Part shown: piece by piece, positions 35,905 to 45,141 of the stretch
Position numbering within the stretch: position 1 is the first letter of the stretch
Layout: every line of letters begins with the position of its first letter
Assembly: GCF_013778305.1 (NCBI RefSeq)
Contig: NZ_JACEIC010000002.1
Location: forward strand, 2,257,669-2,321,668
From: Nocardioides agri
GTDB lineage: Bacteria > Actinomycetota > Actinomycetes > Propionibacteriales > Nocardioidaceae
Direction of reading: 5' to 3'
Length of the DNA: 64,000 nt
Translations under genes and position numbers: made by a program
The notes under the pieces: generated by a model
The model's input: the letters and a program-made list of their open reading frames with translations, nothing else
Database searches by the model: none
What the model was told of the DNA's origin: nothing

Positions 35905-36415
35905 GCACGCCGCGCATCTGCTCGTCGGGGAGCAGCCCGGAGTGCGGGGTGGAGTTGATCAGCCCGAAGGCCGCGTGCGCCATCGCCCGCGCGGTGTCGA
36001 GGTCACGCGCCTCGTCGAGCGCGCGCAGCTGCGCGGCCCAGAGGTCGACGTACGCGCGCTGCAGGGAGCGCACCCGCTCGCGGGCCTCGGGGGGCAGCGA
36101 CTCCCAGTCGCGGTCCTGGACCACGATGAGCGGCCGGTGCCGGAGCGCGAAGTCGACGTGCCAGTCGACCAGGGCGTCGAGGGCGGCGCCGGGGGTGCCG
36201 GCCGCGTCGACGCGCTGCCGGCCGACGCTCAACAGCTCCTCGCTGATCGAGACCAGCATCTCGGCGAGCATGGCCTGCTTGGAGTCGAAGTGCTTGTAGA
36301 GCGCCGGCCCGGAGATCCCGCACGCCGCGCCCAGGTCCGCCACGGAGACGCCGTGGAAGCCGCGCGCCGCGAACAGCTCGGCCGCGGTCTCGAGGATCTG
36401 GTCGCGGCGGCTCAT
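35873..36415 (-). CDS. TetR-family regulator, candidate regulator of the mcc operon
   Basis: A 180-residue TetR protein. The helix-turn-helix spans residues 3-48 (RRDQILETAAELFAARGFHG, VSVADLGAACGISGPALYKHF, DSKQAMLAEML). The C-terminal ligand domain includes WHVDFALRHRPLIVVQDRDW and ALDEARDLDTARAMAHAAFGLIN, as in regulators of acyl-CoA metabolism. TAACCT lies 6 nt before the ATG at 36415, inside a GGTTA-N8-TAACC dyad that recurs before mccB, so autoregulation plus control of leucine catabolism is inferred. Confidence 0.85.
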   Translation of the reverse strand: MSRRDQILETAAELFAARGFHGVSVADLGAACGISGPALYKHFDSKQAMLAEMLVSISEELLSVGRQRVDAAGTPGAALDALVDWHVDFALRHRPLIVVQDRDWESLPPEARERVRSLQRAYVDLWAAQLRALDEARDLDTARAMAHAAFGLINSTPHSGLLPDEQMRGVLTTMALGALR

Positions 36416-36420
36416 GCCCC

Positions 36421-36440
36421 CAGGTTAGTGGCGGTTAACC
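36421..36440 (-). promoter_or_regulatory. TetR operator, same motif as before mccB
   Basis: CAGGTTA-GTGGCGGT-TAACC is an inverted repeat (GGTTA/TAACC arms, 8-bp spacer) containing the -10 TAACCT (36427-36422, minus strand) of the TetR gene. The motif recurs as a longer, perfect dyad at 38757-38778. Confidence 0.55.
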
Positions 36441-36636
36441 CCGCGGCTGCGCGACGTCGCCTGACCGGACGCGGCGACGTCCGACCTATGCCCGTGCCGA
36501 CATGCGGGTGGGCCCAGGAGGCAGGGCAATGGCGCGGTCGGGTCATCCGGATCCGGGCCGCCCGCGTCATGCGGGCCGACGTCTGCGGTCCCTAGCGTCG
36601 CGGTGGGGGACAGACGCATCCGGAAGGAACATGCTG

Positions 36637-38202
36637 ATGTCCGCAGGATCTCGGGCTCTGGCGGCCCGCGCACTACCACTGGCGGCGGCAACCGCCGTCC
36701 TCTCCGTCGTGGCCACGGCCGCGGCGAGCGCAGCACCGGGCGTGAGCCCGAGCAGCTACTCCGACGCCCTCGACCCGGGGGCGTCGGTCACGATCACCAA
36801 GACGGTGGAGACGCCGCCGATCCCGCCGATCCCCGACATCGTGCTGATGGCGGACACCACCGGCAGCATGGGCACCAGCATCGCCAACGTGCGCACCAAC
36901 GCGAGCGCGATCGTCGCCAACATCCAGGGCGCCCAGCCGGGCGCACGGTTCGCGGTCGCCGAGTACAAGGACGAGGCCGCCGCGGCGTTCGGCTACCGGG
37001 TCGACCAGCAGCTCACCGGCAACGCCGCCGACGTCGTGACCGGCATCAACGCCTGGGTGGCCGGCGGTGGCGGCGACGAGCCCGAGGACTGGATCGGCGC
37101 CCTGGGACGGGTCCCGACCACGATCAGCTTCCGTCCCGACAGCACCCGCGTGCTGGTGATGTTCGGCGATGCGCCGAGCCACGACCCGTCGCTCGGGTTC
37201 ACCGAGACCGCGGCGCGGGACGGGCTCGTGAGCGCCGGCATCCGCGTGATCGCGATCAACGTCCCCAACCTCAGCGGCGCCCCGCGGCTCGACGCGTCCG
37301 GGCAGGCCACCCGGGTGACCGCGGCGACCGGTGGCACCCTGGCGGCCGCGAACCCGGACCAGGTCGCGGCCACGATCCTCAGCGAGCTGCAGAACCTGCC
37401 GGCTGTCGTCACCCACACCACGACCTGCGACACCGGCGTCTCGCTGACGTTCGACGCACCGTCGAAGACCGTCACGTCCGGTGACACCACGACCTTCGGC
37501 GAGACGATCGCGCTCACCGGCGCCGCGCCGCAGGGCGACACCGTCACCTGCACGACGAACTTCCTGGTCAACGGCGAGCTGCCCGGCCCGGAGTTCGTGC
37601 AGACCGTCGAGATCGCGGTCAACGACGTCACCCCGCCGGTCGTCACCGTCGAGAGCAAGACCGTCGAGGCCACCGGCCCCGCCGGCGCGACGGTCTCCTA
37701 CGCCGCCAGCGCGGTCGACAACGTCGACGGGCCGTTGACGCCGACCTGCGTGCCACCGTCGGGCAGCGTCTTCGCCCTCGGCGCGACCGCGGTCACCTGC
37801 GAGGCGACCGACGCCGCCGGCAACACCGGCTCCGGCACCGGCACGATCACGGTCGTCGACACCACGGCGCCCGCCGTCGCCTGCCCGGAGGGCCCGAACC
37901 CGGGCGGCACGATCCCGTCCTCGCACAACCCGGACGGCTTCTACCTCCTCCAGGGCACCGACGCGGTCGACGCCGCCCCGCGGGTCTTCCTGCGCGACAC
38001 CGGCACCGGCACCGTCTGGGGTCCGTTCTCGTCCGGGCAGAGGATCAAGTACACCGAGAACGGCGCCAAGCCGTCGAGCAAGGCGATGCCCGGCGGCATC
38101 CTCAAGGTCACCGGCAACGGTGACGCGGAGGTCTACGCCACAGACTTCAGCGGCAACACCTCGGACCCGGTCGCGTGCCGGGTGCCCCCGCCGCCGAAGT
38201 GA
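36637..38202 (+). CDS. Secreted von Willebrand factor A-domain protein with HYR-like repeats
   Basis: A 521-residue exported protein. A signal peptide (ALAARALPLAAATAVLSVVATAAASAA) ends near residue 30. The VWA domain starts at about 65 with PDIVLMADTTGSMGTSI; D-x-T-x-S is a variant of the metal-binding D-x-S-x-S motif. Further on, TPPVVTVESKTVEATGPAGATV, followed by VDNVDGPLTPTC and GATAVTCEATDAAGNTGSG, is an HYR/hyalin-type domain. There is no sortase signal or C-terminal anchor. The ATG at 36637 is best spaced from AAGGA; ATG 36631 is possible. It probably acts in adhesion or binding; the ligand is unknown. Confidence 0.8.
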   Translation: MSAGSRALAARALPLAAATAVLSVVATAAASAAPGVSPSSYSDALDPGASVTITKTVETPPIPPIPDIVLMADTTGSMGTSIANVRTNASAIVANIQGAQPGARFAVAEYKDEAAAAFGYRVDQQLTGNAADVVTGINAWVAGGGGDEPEDWIGALGRVPTTISFRPDSTRVLVMFGDAPSHDPSLGFTETAARDGLVSAGIRVIAINVPNLSGAPRLDASGQATRVTAATGGTLAAANPDQVAATILSELQNLPAVVTHTTTCDTGVSLTFDAPSKTVTSGDTTTFGETIALTGAAPQGDTVTCTTNFLVNGELPGPEFVQTVEIAVNDVTPPVVTVESKTVEATGPAGATVSYAASAVDNVDGPLTPTCVPPSGSVFALGATAVTCEATDAAGNTGSGTGTITVVDTTAPAVACPEGPNPGGTIPSSHNPDGFYLLQGTDAVDAAPRVFLRDTGTGTVWGPFSSGQRIKYTENGAKPSSKAMPGGILKVTGNGDAEVYATDFSGNTSDPVACRVPPPPK

Positions 38203-38215
38203 TCCGTTGAGTGGG

Positions 38216-38248
38216 AGTGGGGCGGAGGACCTGGTCCTCCGCCCCACT
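38216..38248. terminator. Bidirectional terminator between the VWA gene and thioredoxin
   Basis: A perfect 33-bp palindrome: 16-bp arms at 38216-38231 and 38233-38248 (core GGGGCGGAGGACC and its complement) around a single T. It starts 14 bp after the VWA stop and lies beyond the thioredoxin stop on the other strand. The very short loop means a few central pairs would open in RNA. No T-tract follows. Confidence 0.65.
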
Positions 38249-38250
38249 GC

Positions 38251-38358
38251 TCAGCCCTGCGCTCAGCCCTGCGCTCAGCCCTGCGCTCAGCCCTGCGCTC
38301 AGCCCTGCGCTCAGCCCTGCGCGCCGCCCTGAGCGCCGCCCTGAGCGCCGTCCTGCTG
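38251..38358 (-). repeat. 12-bp tandem repeat running through the thioredoxin stop codon
   Basis: On the minus strand, units of GCGCAGGGCTGA are repeated six times (unit starts on the plus strand at 38251, 38263, 38275, 38287, 38299 and 38311). Two further units with GGC in place of TGA, and a third, more diverged one, lie inside the coding end as GGCGCTCAGGGC-type copies. Each of the six exact units contains an in-frame TGA, so the real stop is simply the first of six. Confidence 0.8.
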
Positions 38359-38709
38359 CTCGGCGATCTGGCGGCGTACGTCGTCCATGTCGAGCTCCTT
38401 GACCGCCGTGATGACCTGCTCGAGGGCGGGGGCGGGGAGGGCGCCGGGCTGGCTGAAGACCAGGATGCCGTCGCGGAAGGCCATCAGCGTCGGGATCGAG
38501 GTGATCTGCGCCGCGGCCGCGAGCGACTGCTCCGCCTCGGTGTCGACCTTGCCGAACACGACGTCGGTGTGCCGGTCGGCGGCGGCCTCGAACACCGGCG
38601 CGAACTGCCGGCACGGTCCGCACCACGACGCCCAGAAGTCGACGAGGACGATGCCGCCCTCGACGACGGTCTGCTCGAACGTGTCAGCGGTCAGTGTGGT
38701 GGTGGCCAT
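38311..38709 (-). CDS. Thioredoxin
   Basis: A 132-residue cytoplasmic thiol-disulfide oxidoreductase with the WCGPC active site at residues 29-33 and the cis-proline loop ITSIPTLMAF. The body ends at about residue 117; the remaining tail, QQDGAQGGAQGGAQG, is an unusual Gly-Ala-Gln extension encoded by a 12-bp tandem repeat that continues past the stop codon. The ATG at 38709 has a GGGGAG ribosome binding site. It could serve the glutathione peroxidase-like enzyme at 22924, but no linkage is shown. Confidence 0.92.
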   Translation of the reverse strand: MATTTLTADTFEQTVVEGGIVLVDFWASWCGPCRQFAPVFEAAADRHTDVVFGKVDTEAEQSLAAAAQITSIPTLMAFRDGILVFSQPGALPAPALEQVITAVKELDMDDVRRQIAEQQDGAQGGAQGGAQG

Positions 38710-38756
38710 GCACTCCCCAACGGCGCGACCGGCGTGGATGTTCCGCGGTGGACCCG

Positions 38757-38778
38757 CAGGTTAATGATCGCTAACCTG
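38757..38778 (+). promoter_or_regulatory. Operator-like palindrome at the mccBA-mvaB promoter
   Basis: CAGGTTA-ATGATCGC-TAACCTG is a perfect dyad with 7-bp arms. Its right arm supplies the TAACCT -10 hexamer, which ends 6 nt before the GTG start of mccB. The same arms and spacing occur at the promoter of the TetR gene at 36415. A repressor bound here would cover the -10. Confidence 0.6.
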
Positions 38779-38783
38779 ACAGG

Positions 38784-40304
38784 GTGAGTCAGATGAGGGA
38801 GCTGGTGGACGAGCTGCGAGCGCGGCTCGCGACGGCACGGCAGGGCGGCAGCGAGGCGGCCCGCCAGAAGCACACCGATCGCGGCAAGCTGCTGGTGCGC
38901 GATCGCGTCGACCGGCTGCTCGACCCCGGCAGCCCGTTCCTGGAGCTCAGCCCGCTGGCGGCGTACGAGATGTACGGCGGGGGCGTGCCGTCCGCCGGCG
39001 TCGTGACCGGCATCGGGCGGGTCGCCGGGCGTGAGGTCGTGGTCGTCGCCAACGACGCGACGGTCAAGGGCGGCACCTACTATCCGATGACGGTCAAGAA
39101 GCACCTGCGCGCGCAGACGGTCGCCAGCGACAACCACCTGCCGTGCGTCTACCTCGTCGACTCCGGCGGCGCGTTCCTGCCGATGCAGGACGAGGTCTTC
39201 CCGGACCGCGAGCACTTCGGCCGGATCTTCTTCAACCAGGCCAACCTCTCCGCGCGCGGCATCCCGCAGATCGCCAGCGTCATGGGCTCCTGCACGGCCG
39301 GCGGCGCCTACGTGCCGGCCATGTCGGACGAGACCGTCATCGTGCGCAACCAGGGCACGATCTTCCTCGGCGGCCCGCCGCTGGTGAAGGCCGCGACCGG
39401 CGAGGTCGTGACCGCCGAGGAGCTCGGCGGCGGCGACGTGCACGCCCGCACCTCCGGCGTCGTCGACCACCTCGCCGAGGACGACGCCCACGCGCTCGCG
39501 ATCGTGCGCAGCATCGTCGGCACCCTGCCGCGGTCGGGCGCCGCGCCGTGGGAGGTCGTCGAGGTCGAGGAGCCCCACGAGGACCCGAGCACGCTCTACG
39601 ACGTCGTGCCGGCCGACACCCGGACGCCCTACGACGTGCGCGAGGTGATCCGCCGGATCGTCGACGGCAGCCGCTTCCACGAGTTCAAGAAGCTCTACGG
39701 CGACACCCTCGTCACCGGCTTCGCGCATATCTGGGGCCACCCGGTCGGCATCATCGCCAACAACGGCATCCTCTTCAGCGAGTCGGCGCTCAAGGGCGCG
39801 CACTTCATCGAGCTGTGCAACCAGCGCGGCATCCCGCTGGTGTTCCTCCAGAACATCTCCGGCTTCATGGTCGGCCGCGAGTACGAGAACGGCGGCATCG
39901 CCAAGGACGGCGCCAAGCTCGTCACCGCGGTCGCCTGCTCGGTGGTCCCGAAGTTCACCGTCGTCATCGGCGGCTCGTTCGGCGCCGGCAACTACGGCAT
40001 GTGCGGCCGCGCCTACGACCCGCGCTTCCTGTGGATGTGGCCCAACGCCCGGATCTCCGTGATGGGCGGCGAGCAGGCCGCGAGCGTGCTCGCCACCGTC
40101 GCCGGCAAGCCGGACGACGAGGACTTCAAGGCGCCGATCCGCGAGCAGTACGAGACCCAGGGCTCGCCCTACTACGCGAGCGCCCGCCTGTGGGACGACG
40201 GGATCATCGACCCCGCCGACACCCGCCGCGTCCTCGGCATGGGCCTCGCGGCCGCCGCCAACGCGCCGGTGCTCGCACCCTCCTACGGCGTCTTCAGGAT
40301 GTGA
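38784..40304 (+). CDS. mccB: Acyl-CoA carboxylase beta subunit, probably 3-methylcrotonyl-CoA carboxylase
   Basis: A 506-residue carboxyltransferase subunit. Signatures include [38 protein letters not shown], and the acyl-CoA oxyanion regions [15 protein letters not shown] and [20 protein letters not shown]. The [13 protein letters not shown] segment and the neighbours (a biotin carboxylase and HMG-CoA lyase) point to 3-methylcrotonyl-CoA in leucine breakdown rather than propionyl-CoA. The GTG at 38784 has TAACCT 6 nt upstream. An in-frame ATG at 38793 is an alternative start. Confidence 0.9.
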   Translation: MSQMRELVDELRARLATARQGGSEAARQKHTDRGKLLVRDRVDRLLDPGSPFLELSPLAAYEMYGGGVPSAGVVTGIGRVAGREVVVVANDATVKGGTYYPMTVKKHLRAQTVASDNHLPCVYLVDSGGAFLPMQDEVFPDREHFGRIFFNQANLSARGIPQIASVMGSCTAGGAYVPAMSDETVIVRNQGTIFLGGPPLVKAATGEVVTAEELGGGDVHARTSGVVDHLAEDDAHALAIVRSIVGTLPRSGAAPWEVVEVEEPHEDPSTLYDVVPADTRTPYDVREVIRRIVDGSRFHEFKKLYGDTLVTGFAHIWGHPVGIIANNGILFSESALKGAHFIELCNQRGIPLVFLQNISGFMVGREYENGGIAKDGAKLVTAVACSVVPKFTVVIGGSFGAGNYGMCGRAYDPRFLWMWPNARISVMGGEQAASVLATVAGKPDDEDFKAPIREQYETQGSPYYASARLWDDGIIDPADTRRVLGMGLAAAANAPVLAPSYGVFRM

Positions 40305-42028
40305 CCGTGTTCAGCTCAGTCTTCATCGCCAACCGCGGCGAGATCGCCGCCCGGGTCGCGCGCACCTGCCACCGGCTGGGCATCGCGGCGACCGTCAGCA
40401 CCGGCGACTACCTCGACCCCGCCGCCCAGGTCGCCCAGGCCGTGGCGGCCGGTGCCCAGGCCGTGCACCCCGGCTACGGCTTCCTGTCGGAGAACCCCGG
40501 CTTCGCCCGTGCGGTGGCCGACGCGGGACTCGCCTGGATCGGCCCGCCGCCCGAGGCCATGGAGGCGATGGCCCGCAAGGACCACGCCCGCGAGATCGCG
40601 GTCGCGGCCGGCGTACCCGTCGTGCCGCGCGGTGAGGACGCCGGCTTCCCGGTGCTGGTCAAGGCAGCCGCCGGCGGAGGCGGCAAGGGCATGCGCGTGG
40701 TGCGCGACGAGGCCGACCTCGAGGAGGCCAAGGCCGCGGCCGCCCGCGAGGCCCGCAGCGCCTTCGGCGACGACACCCTGCTCATCGAGAAGTACGTCGA
40801 GCGGGGCCGGCACATCGAGGTGCAGGTGATGGCCGACGCCCACGGCACCGCGATCCACCTCTGGGAGCGCGACTGCTCGACCCAGCGCCGGCACCAGAAG
40901 GTGCTGGAGGAGGCTCCGGCGCCGACGATCACGCCCGAGGTCCGCGCCCTGGTCACCAGCAGCGCCGTCGCGCTGGCCGAGCAGGTCGGCTACCGCAATG
41001 CGGGCACGGTCGAGTTCCTGCTCGACGAGAGCACGGGCGAGCCCTACTTCCTGGAGATGAACACCCGGCTCCAGGTCGAGCACCCCGTCACCGAGGCGAT
41101 CACCGGCCTCGACCTCGTCGAGCTGCAGCTGCGGGTCGCCGCCGGCGAGCCGCTGCCGATCGCCCAGGAGGACGTTGTCGTCGACGGCCACGCCATCGAG
41201 GCTCGGGTCTACGCCGAGGACTCCTTCGCCGGCTTCCTGCCGCAGGCTGGGCGCGCGACGTACGTCGAGTGGCCGACCAGCGTCCGGGTCGACCACGCCC
41301 TCGAGAGCGGCCAGGTCGTCAGCACGGCGTACGACCCGATGCTCGGCAAGGTGATCGCCCACGCCGCCACCCGCGAGGAGGCCCGCACCGCGCTGGTCGA
41401 CGCGCTCGACGACACCGCGATCCTCGGGCTGACCACCAACGTCGGCTTCCTCCGCGCGCTCGTCGCCAGCGACGAGTTCCGCGACGCGGTCATCGACACC
41501 GCCTGGCTCGACCGGCACGACGTGCCGGCACCGGAGCCCGGCCCAGCCCGCGAGGCCGCCGCCTGGGAGGTGTTCCTCGCCCGCCGCGAGGAGAGCGGCC
41601 CCTTCCGCAGCGACGGCTTCCGGCTCGGCGGGGACGCCGCGCCCGTCGTCATCGACCTCGACGAGCGGGTGACCCTCGACGGACCCGAGCCGCACCACCG
41701 ACCGGTCGTCGACGTCCGCACCGACCACGTCGAGGTCGTGCACCAGGGGCAGCGCTTCGTCTTCGCCCGCCCCGACGTCTTCGGTGACCACGCGGCCGAC
41801 CTCGGCGACGGCGCGATCACGGCGCCGATGCCGGGCACCGTGCTCGAGGTCCGGGTCGCGGACGGTGCCCGGGTCGAGGCCGGGCAGGTGCTGGTCGTGC
41901 TCGAGGCGATGAAGATGGAGCTGGCCCTCAAGGCGCCGTTCGACGGCACCGTCGCCGGCCTGACCGCCACGACCGGCAGCCAGGTCGCGCTCGGTGCCAC
42001 CCTCCTGGAGGTGACCCCGGATGACTGA
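40301..42028 (+). CDS. mccA: Biotin carboxylase / biotin carrier subunit, probably of 3-methylcrotonyl-CoA carboxylase
   Basis: A 575-residue protein. The biotin carboxylase domain begins [18 protein letters not shown], with the ATP-grasp loop [14 protein letters not shown] and the catalytic region [17 protein letters not shown]. The C-terminal carrier domain ends with the biotinylation motif EAMKMEL; the modified Lys is residue 538, 37 residues before the end. It is somewhat short for the family, with a compact linker. The GTG at 40301 overlaps the mccB stop; GTG 40307 is also possible. It carboxylates biotin and hands CO2 to MccB. Confidence 0.9.
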   Translation: MTVFSSVFIANRGEIAARVARTCHRLGIAATVSTGDYLDPAAQVAQAVAAGAQAVHPGYGFLSENPGFARAVADAGLAWIGPPPEAMEAMARKDHAREIAVAAGVPVVPRGEDAGFPVLVKAAAGGGGKGMRVVRDEADLEEAKAAAAREARSAFGDDTLLIEKYVERGRHIEVQVMADAHGTAIHLWERDCSTQRRHQKVLEEAPAPTITPEVRALVTSSAVALAEQVGYRNAGTVEFLLDESTGEPYFLEMNTRLQVEHPVTEAITGLDLVELQLRVAAGEPLPIAQEDVVVDGHAIEARVYAEDSFAGFLPQAGRATYVEWPTSVRVDHALESGQVVSTAYDPMLGKVIAHAATREEARTALVDALDDTAILGLTTNVGFLRALVASDEFRDAVIDTAWLDRHDVPAPEPGPAREAAAWEVFLARREESGPFRSDGFRLGGDAAPVVIDLDERVTLDGPEPHHRPVVDVRTDHVEVVHQGQRFVFARPDVFGDHAADLGDGAITAPMPGTVLEVRVADGARVEAGQVLVVLEAMKMELALKAPFDGTVAGLTATTGSQVALGATLLEVTPDD

Positions 42029-42956
42029 GCTCCCGATGACGGTCCGCGCCGACGGCCTGCCGTCGCAGGTCACGATCTACGAGGTCGGCCCCCGCGACGG
42101 GCTGCAGAACGAGAAGGCGCTGGTGCCCACCGGCGTGAAGGCCGAGTTCGTGCAGCGGCTGCTCGCCGCCGGCCTCCCGATCGTCGAGGCGACCAGCTTC
42201 GTGCACCCGAAGTGGGTGCCCCAGCTCGCCGACGCCGCCGACCTGATGGAGCTGCTCGGCGAGGCCGGCCGCGACTGCCCGGTGCTGGTGCCCAACGAGC
42301 GTGGCCTCGACCGCGCCCTCGAGCTCGGCGCCAGGCACGTCGCGATCTTCGGCTCGGCCACCGAGACCTTCGCCCAGAAGAACCTCAACCGCAGCCTCGA
42401 CGAGCAGTTCGCGATGTTCGAGCCGACCGTGCGTCGGGCGCGCGACGCCGGCCTCGACGTGCGCGCCTACGTCTCCATGTGCTTCGGCGACCCGTGGGAG
42501 GGCGCGGTGCCGGTCGACCAAGTCGTCGGCGTCGGCAAGCGGCTCTTCGACCTCGGCGCCAGCCAGCTCAGCCTGGGCGACACGATCGGCGTCGGGACCG
42601 CCGGGCACGTGACCGCGCTCGTGGACGGCTTCCGCGGAGCCGGGATGTCCGTGGACCAGCTCGCGATGCACTTCCACGACACCTACGGGCAGGCTCTCGC
42701 CAACGCCTTCGCCGCGCTCCGCGCCGGCATCACGACGTACGACGCGAGCGCCGGCGGGCTGGGGGGATGCCCCTACGCGAAGAGCGCCACGGGCAACCTC
42801 GCCACCGAGGACCTGGTCTGGATGCTGCGCGGTCTGGGCATCGAGACCGGGGTCGACCTCGACCAGGTCGTCAGCACCAGCGTCTGGATGGCCGGCCACC
42901 TCGGACGCCCCAGTCCGTCGGCGGTCGTCCGCGCGCTGGCACAATCTCCCGCATGA
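42021..42956 (+). CDS. mvaB: Hydroxymethylglutaryl-CoA lyase
   Basis: A 311-residue TIM-barrel lyase that splits HMG-CoA into acetoacetate and acetyl-CoA, the last step of leucine degradation. EVGPRDGLQNEK is the divalent-metal/catalytic N-terminal motif, and GLGGCPYAKSATGN carries the catalytic loop cysteine. It overlaps mccA by 8 bp and the following sulfotransferase gene by 4 bp. With mccB and mccA it covers the final steps of the pathway; isovaleryl-CoA dehydrogenase and the enoyl hydratase are not in the window. Confidence 0.94.
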   Translation: MTELPMTVRADGLPSQVTIYEVGPRDGLQNEKALVPTGVKAEFVQRLLAAGLPIVEATSFVHPKWVPQLADAADLMELLGEAGRDCPVLVPNERGLDRALELGARHVAIFGSATETFAQKNLNRSLDEQFAMFEPTVRRARDAGLDVRAYVSMCFGDPWEGAVPVDQVVGVGKRLFDLGASQLSLGDTIGVGTAGHVTALVDGFRGAGMSVDQLAMHFHDTYGQALANAFAALRAGITTYDASAGGLGGCPYAKSATGNLATEDLVWMLRGLGIETGVDLDQVVSTSVWMAGHLGRPSPSAVVRALAQSPA

Positions 42957-44047
42957 GCCGGAAGGTCTACCTGCACATCGGTGCGCCGAAGACCGGCACG
43001 ACGTACGTGCAGGACCGGCTCTCCCTCAACGCGAAGAGCCTCGCCCGGCACGACGTCCACCTGCCGTCCGCGCCGCTGGTCGACCCCGCTCTCTTCCACT
43101 TCCGCGCCGCGCTCGACCTGCTCGACCAGGACTGGGGCGGTCCGGCCGGGCACGCCGAGGGCGGGTGGCCGGCGCTGGTGCGCAAGACCCGGCGCCGCAG
43201 CGGCACCGTCGTGGTCAGCCACGAGATCCTCGCCCCCGCGCAGCCCCACCAGGTCGCCCGGGCGATGCGCGACCTCGCCGGCGCCGAGATCCACGTCGTC
43301 TACAGCGTCCGCGACCTCGCCCGGCAGGTGCCGGCAGCGTGGCAGGAGAGCATCAAGCAGGGTCGCTCCTGGACCTACGCCAGCTACCTCAACCGGATGG
43401 AGCGCGGGAAGGTCTGGTTCAGCCGCGCCTTCGACCTGCCGCGCGTGCTCGGCACCTGGGGCGCCGGGCTGCCGCCCGAGCGGGTCCACGTCGTCACGGT
43501 CCCGCAGGCCGGCGACCAGAGCCGGCACGGCGACCCCCTGTGGCTGCGCATGTGCGAGGCCCTGGGCATCGACCCCGCCTGGGCACCGCTCGACAGCGAC
43601 CGCTCCAACCGCTCGCTCGGCGCCGCCGAGGTGCAGGTGATCCGCAAGCTCAACCGCCGCATGGACCGCGCGGCCCGCCGCGAGGCGACGTACGACGAGC
43701 TGATCCGCCAGATGCTGGCCCAGGGCGAGCTGCTCAAGAACGAGTCGGCCACCGTGCGGCTGCCCCCCGACCGGTTCGACTGGGCCGCCGAGCGGGCCGA
43801 GCGCTGGATCGAGTGGATCGAGGGCAGCGGCGTGCACGTCGTCGGCGACGTCGAGGACCTCCGGCCGGTGCCGCCGGCCGACGACGATGCCTACGTCGAC
43901 CCCGACCGGGTCTCCGGCAAGCGCCAGCTCAACGCCGCCCTCGACGCGCTCGCCGCGATGACCCACGAGGCCGCGCGCCGCCAGGACCCGGACAAGGCGC
44001 TCGCCGGCCGGGTCCGGGCCGGGGCCGAGCGGCTCCGCGACCGATGA
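42953..44047 (+). CDS. Sulfotransferase-family protein (first of three linked genes)
   Basis: A 364-residue protein with the PAPS 5'-phosphosulfate loop GAPKTGTTYVQ at residues 10-20 and a 3'-phosphate motif YSVRDLARQ near 117-125. WQESIKQGRSWTYASYLNRM and RVHVVTVPQAG belong to the same actinobacterial group as the product starting at 45138. It should transfer sulfate from PAPS to a hydroxyl or amine; the acceptor is unknown. The ATG overlaps the mvaB stop (ATGA). A CACAAT hexamer 7 nt upstream could give it a promoter of its own. Confidence 0.82.
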   Translation: MSRKVYLHIGAPKTGTTYVQDRLSLNAKSLARHDVHLPSAPLVDPALFHFRAALDLLDQDWGGPAGHAEGGWPALVRKTRRRSGTVVVSHEILAPAQPHQVARAMRDLAGAEIHVVYSVRDLARQVPAAWQESIKQGRSWTYASYLNRMERGKVWFSRAFDLPRVLGTWGAGLPPERVHVVTVPQAGDQSRHGDPLWLRMCEALGIDPAWAPLDSDRSNRSLGAAEVQVIRKLNRRMDRAARREATYDELIRQMLAQGELLKNESATVRLPPDRFDWAAERAERWIEWIEGSGVHVVGDVEDLRPVPPADDDAYVDPDRVSGKRQLNAALDALAAMTHEAARRQDPDKALAGRVRAGAERLRDR

Positions 44048-45141
44048 CCGGTCCCGACACGCCCGGCATCCGGCGGGCGTGGGGCTGGCTGGCGCACCTC
44101 CGCGACGGCGGCACCGTGCCGTGGCAGGACTGGTCCGGCGGCGGTCCCGCGGGCGGGCTGACGCTGCCCGGCGCCCAGCAGCTCGAGCTGCTGCGCCGGC
44201 TCAACGAGGCCGGCCCCGTGTCGCCGAGCCTCGCGGTCCGGGTGCTCGAGGCCAGCGCCCCCGGTCGCGGCCGCCCCGACCTGGAGCTCGTCGGTGCCGT
44301 CGACCGGCGCCCGTTCGGGCCGCCGCCCGTCGACCCGGCCGACCTGCCCGACGACGAGCTGCTCCGGGTCGCCGGGGCGATCCTGGCCGAGGACGTCGTC
44401 GCCGCCGGCCTGCCCGAGCCGGCGCGGCCGCGCACCCCGCGGCCCTGGCGGGCGCGCTACCGCCTGGTCGGCGACCCGGTGCTCGCGGCCCCGCGCCGCG
44501 CCGACCTGATCCGCCGCGGGCTGCCCCCGGGCCGCCGCGGCTCGGTCGTCTACGTCCTCGGCACCGACGTCGCGCAGATGACCGTCGACGCCTGGGTCGC
44601 GCGCAGCCTGTCCTACGGCGCGCCGCCCTGGCCGGAGTTCCTCGCCGGCGCCCGGCGCCGCGGCACGCTGCCGCCCGCCGCGGACCCGCTGCGGGTCTGC
44701 GAGGAGTGGGCGCACGAGGTCGGACGCGCGCGGGTGGCGGTGGTGCTCGACCTCGACGCGCTGCCGCGCCTGCTGCGGGTACGCCGCCCACCGGCGGCCG
44801 CGCCCGATCTGTCCGCCGACGCCGTCGACCTGGCCCGCCGGGTCGGGCAGGTGCTCGGCCTGCTGGCGGTCCCGCCGCAGCGCCGCGCCCTGCTGCACGA
44901 GGTGCTGGTGCCCCGCCTGGCCGCCCACCCCGGTGCCCCGCTGGTGCTGCCCCAGCGGCACCTGCGCTGGGCCCGCCGGGAGGGCCGCCGCGTCCGCGAC
45001 GGCCTGCTCGGCGCTGGCTACGCTGTCCACGGCAACCCGGACGGGCTGCTGCCCGTCGCTCGCCACGGCGTCCCGGAGCCCTCGGACGCCGGCGTCCTGG
45101 CGCTCGCGATGCGCCTGCTCCTCGAAAAGAAAGCCCCGTGA
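44044..45141 (+). CDS. Sulfotransferase-like protein lacking the PAPS loop, unknown function
   Basis: A 365-residue protein with ATGA and GTGA overlaps to intact sulfotransferase genes on both sides. Residues 168-236 (VVYVLGTDVAQMTVDAWVAR, PWPEFL, RVAVVLDL) line up with the 3'-phosphate helix region of its neighbours (VVSVRDLTRQIPAEWQEN, then RIHLVTVP). Residues 299-336 (PLVLPQRHLRWARREG, GAGYAVHGNPDGLL) line up with their C-terminal part (RLSLPPEMHPWVQEV, RRGYDVIGDLHDLV). The N-terminal half has no P-loop and no SVRD motif. I infer a degenerate, possibly non-catalytic paralogue. Confidence 0.65.
   Translation: MTGPDTPGIRRAWGWLAHLRDGGTVPWQDWSGGGPAGGLTLPGAQQLELLRRLNEAGPVSPSLAVRVLEASAPGRGRPDLELVGAVDRRPFGPPPVDPADLPDDELLRVAGAILAEDVVAAGLPEPARPRTPRPWRARYRLVGDPVLAAPRRADLIRRGLPPGRRGSVVYVLGTDVAQMTVDAWVARSLSYGAPPWPEFLAGARRRGTLPPAADPLRVCEEWAHEVGRARVAVVLDLDALPRLLRVRRPPAAAPDLSADAVDLARRVGQVLGLLAVPPQRRALLHEVLVPRLAAHPGAPLVLPQRHLRWARREGRRVRDGLLGAGYAVHGNPDGLLPVARHGVPEPSDAGVLALAMRLLLEKKAP

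Noticed and set aside
38251..38358. Possible CRISPR array
   Set aside because: The units are 12 bp and contiguous with no spacers, and are part of the thioredoxin gene end; no cas genes are present.
44044..45141. Middle sulfotransferase-locus gene as a decayed pseudogene
   Set aside because: The frame is fully open for 365 codons, has tight start and stop overlaps with both neighbours, and keeps two conserved blocks, so it is maintained as a protein.
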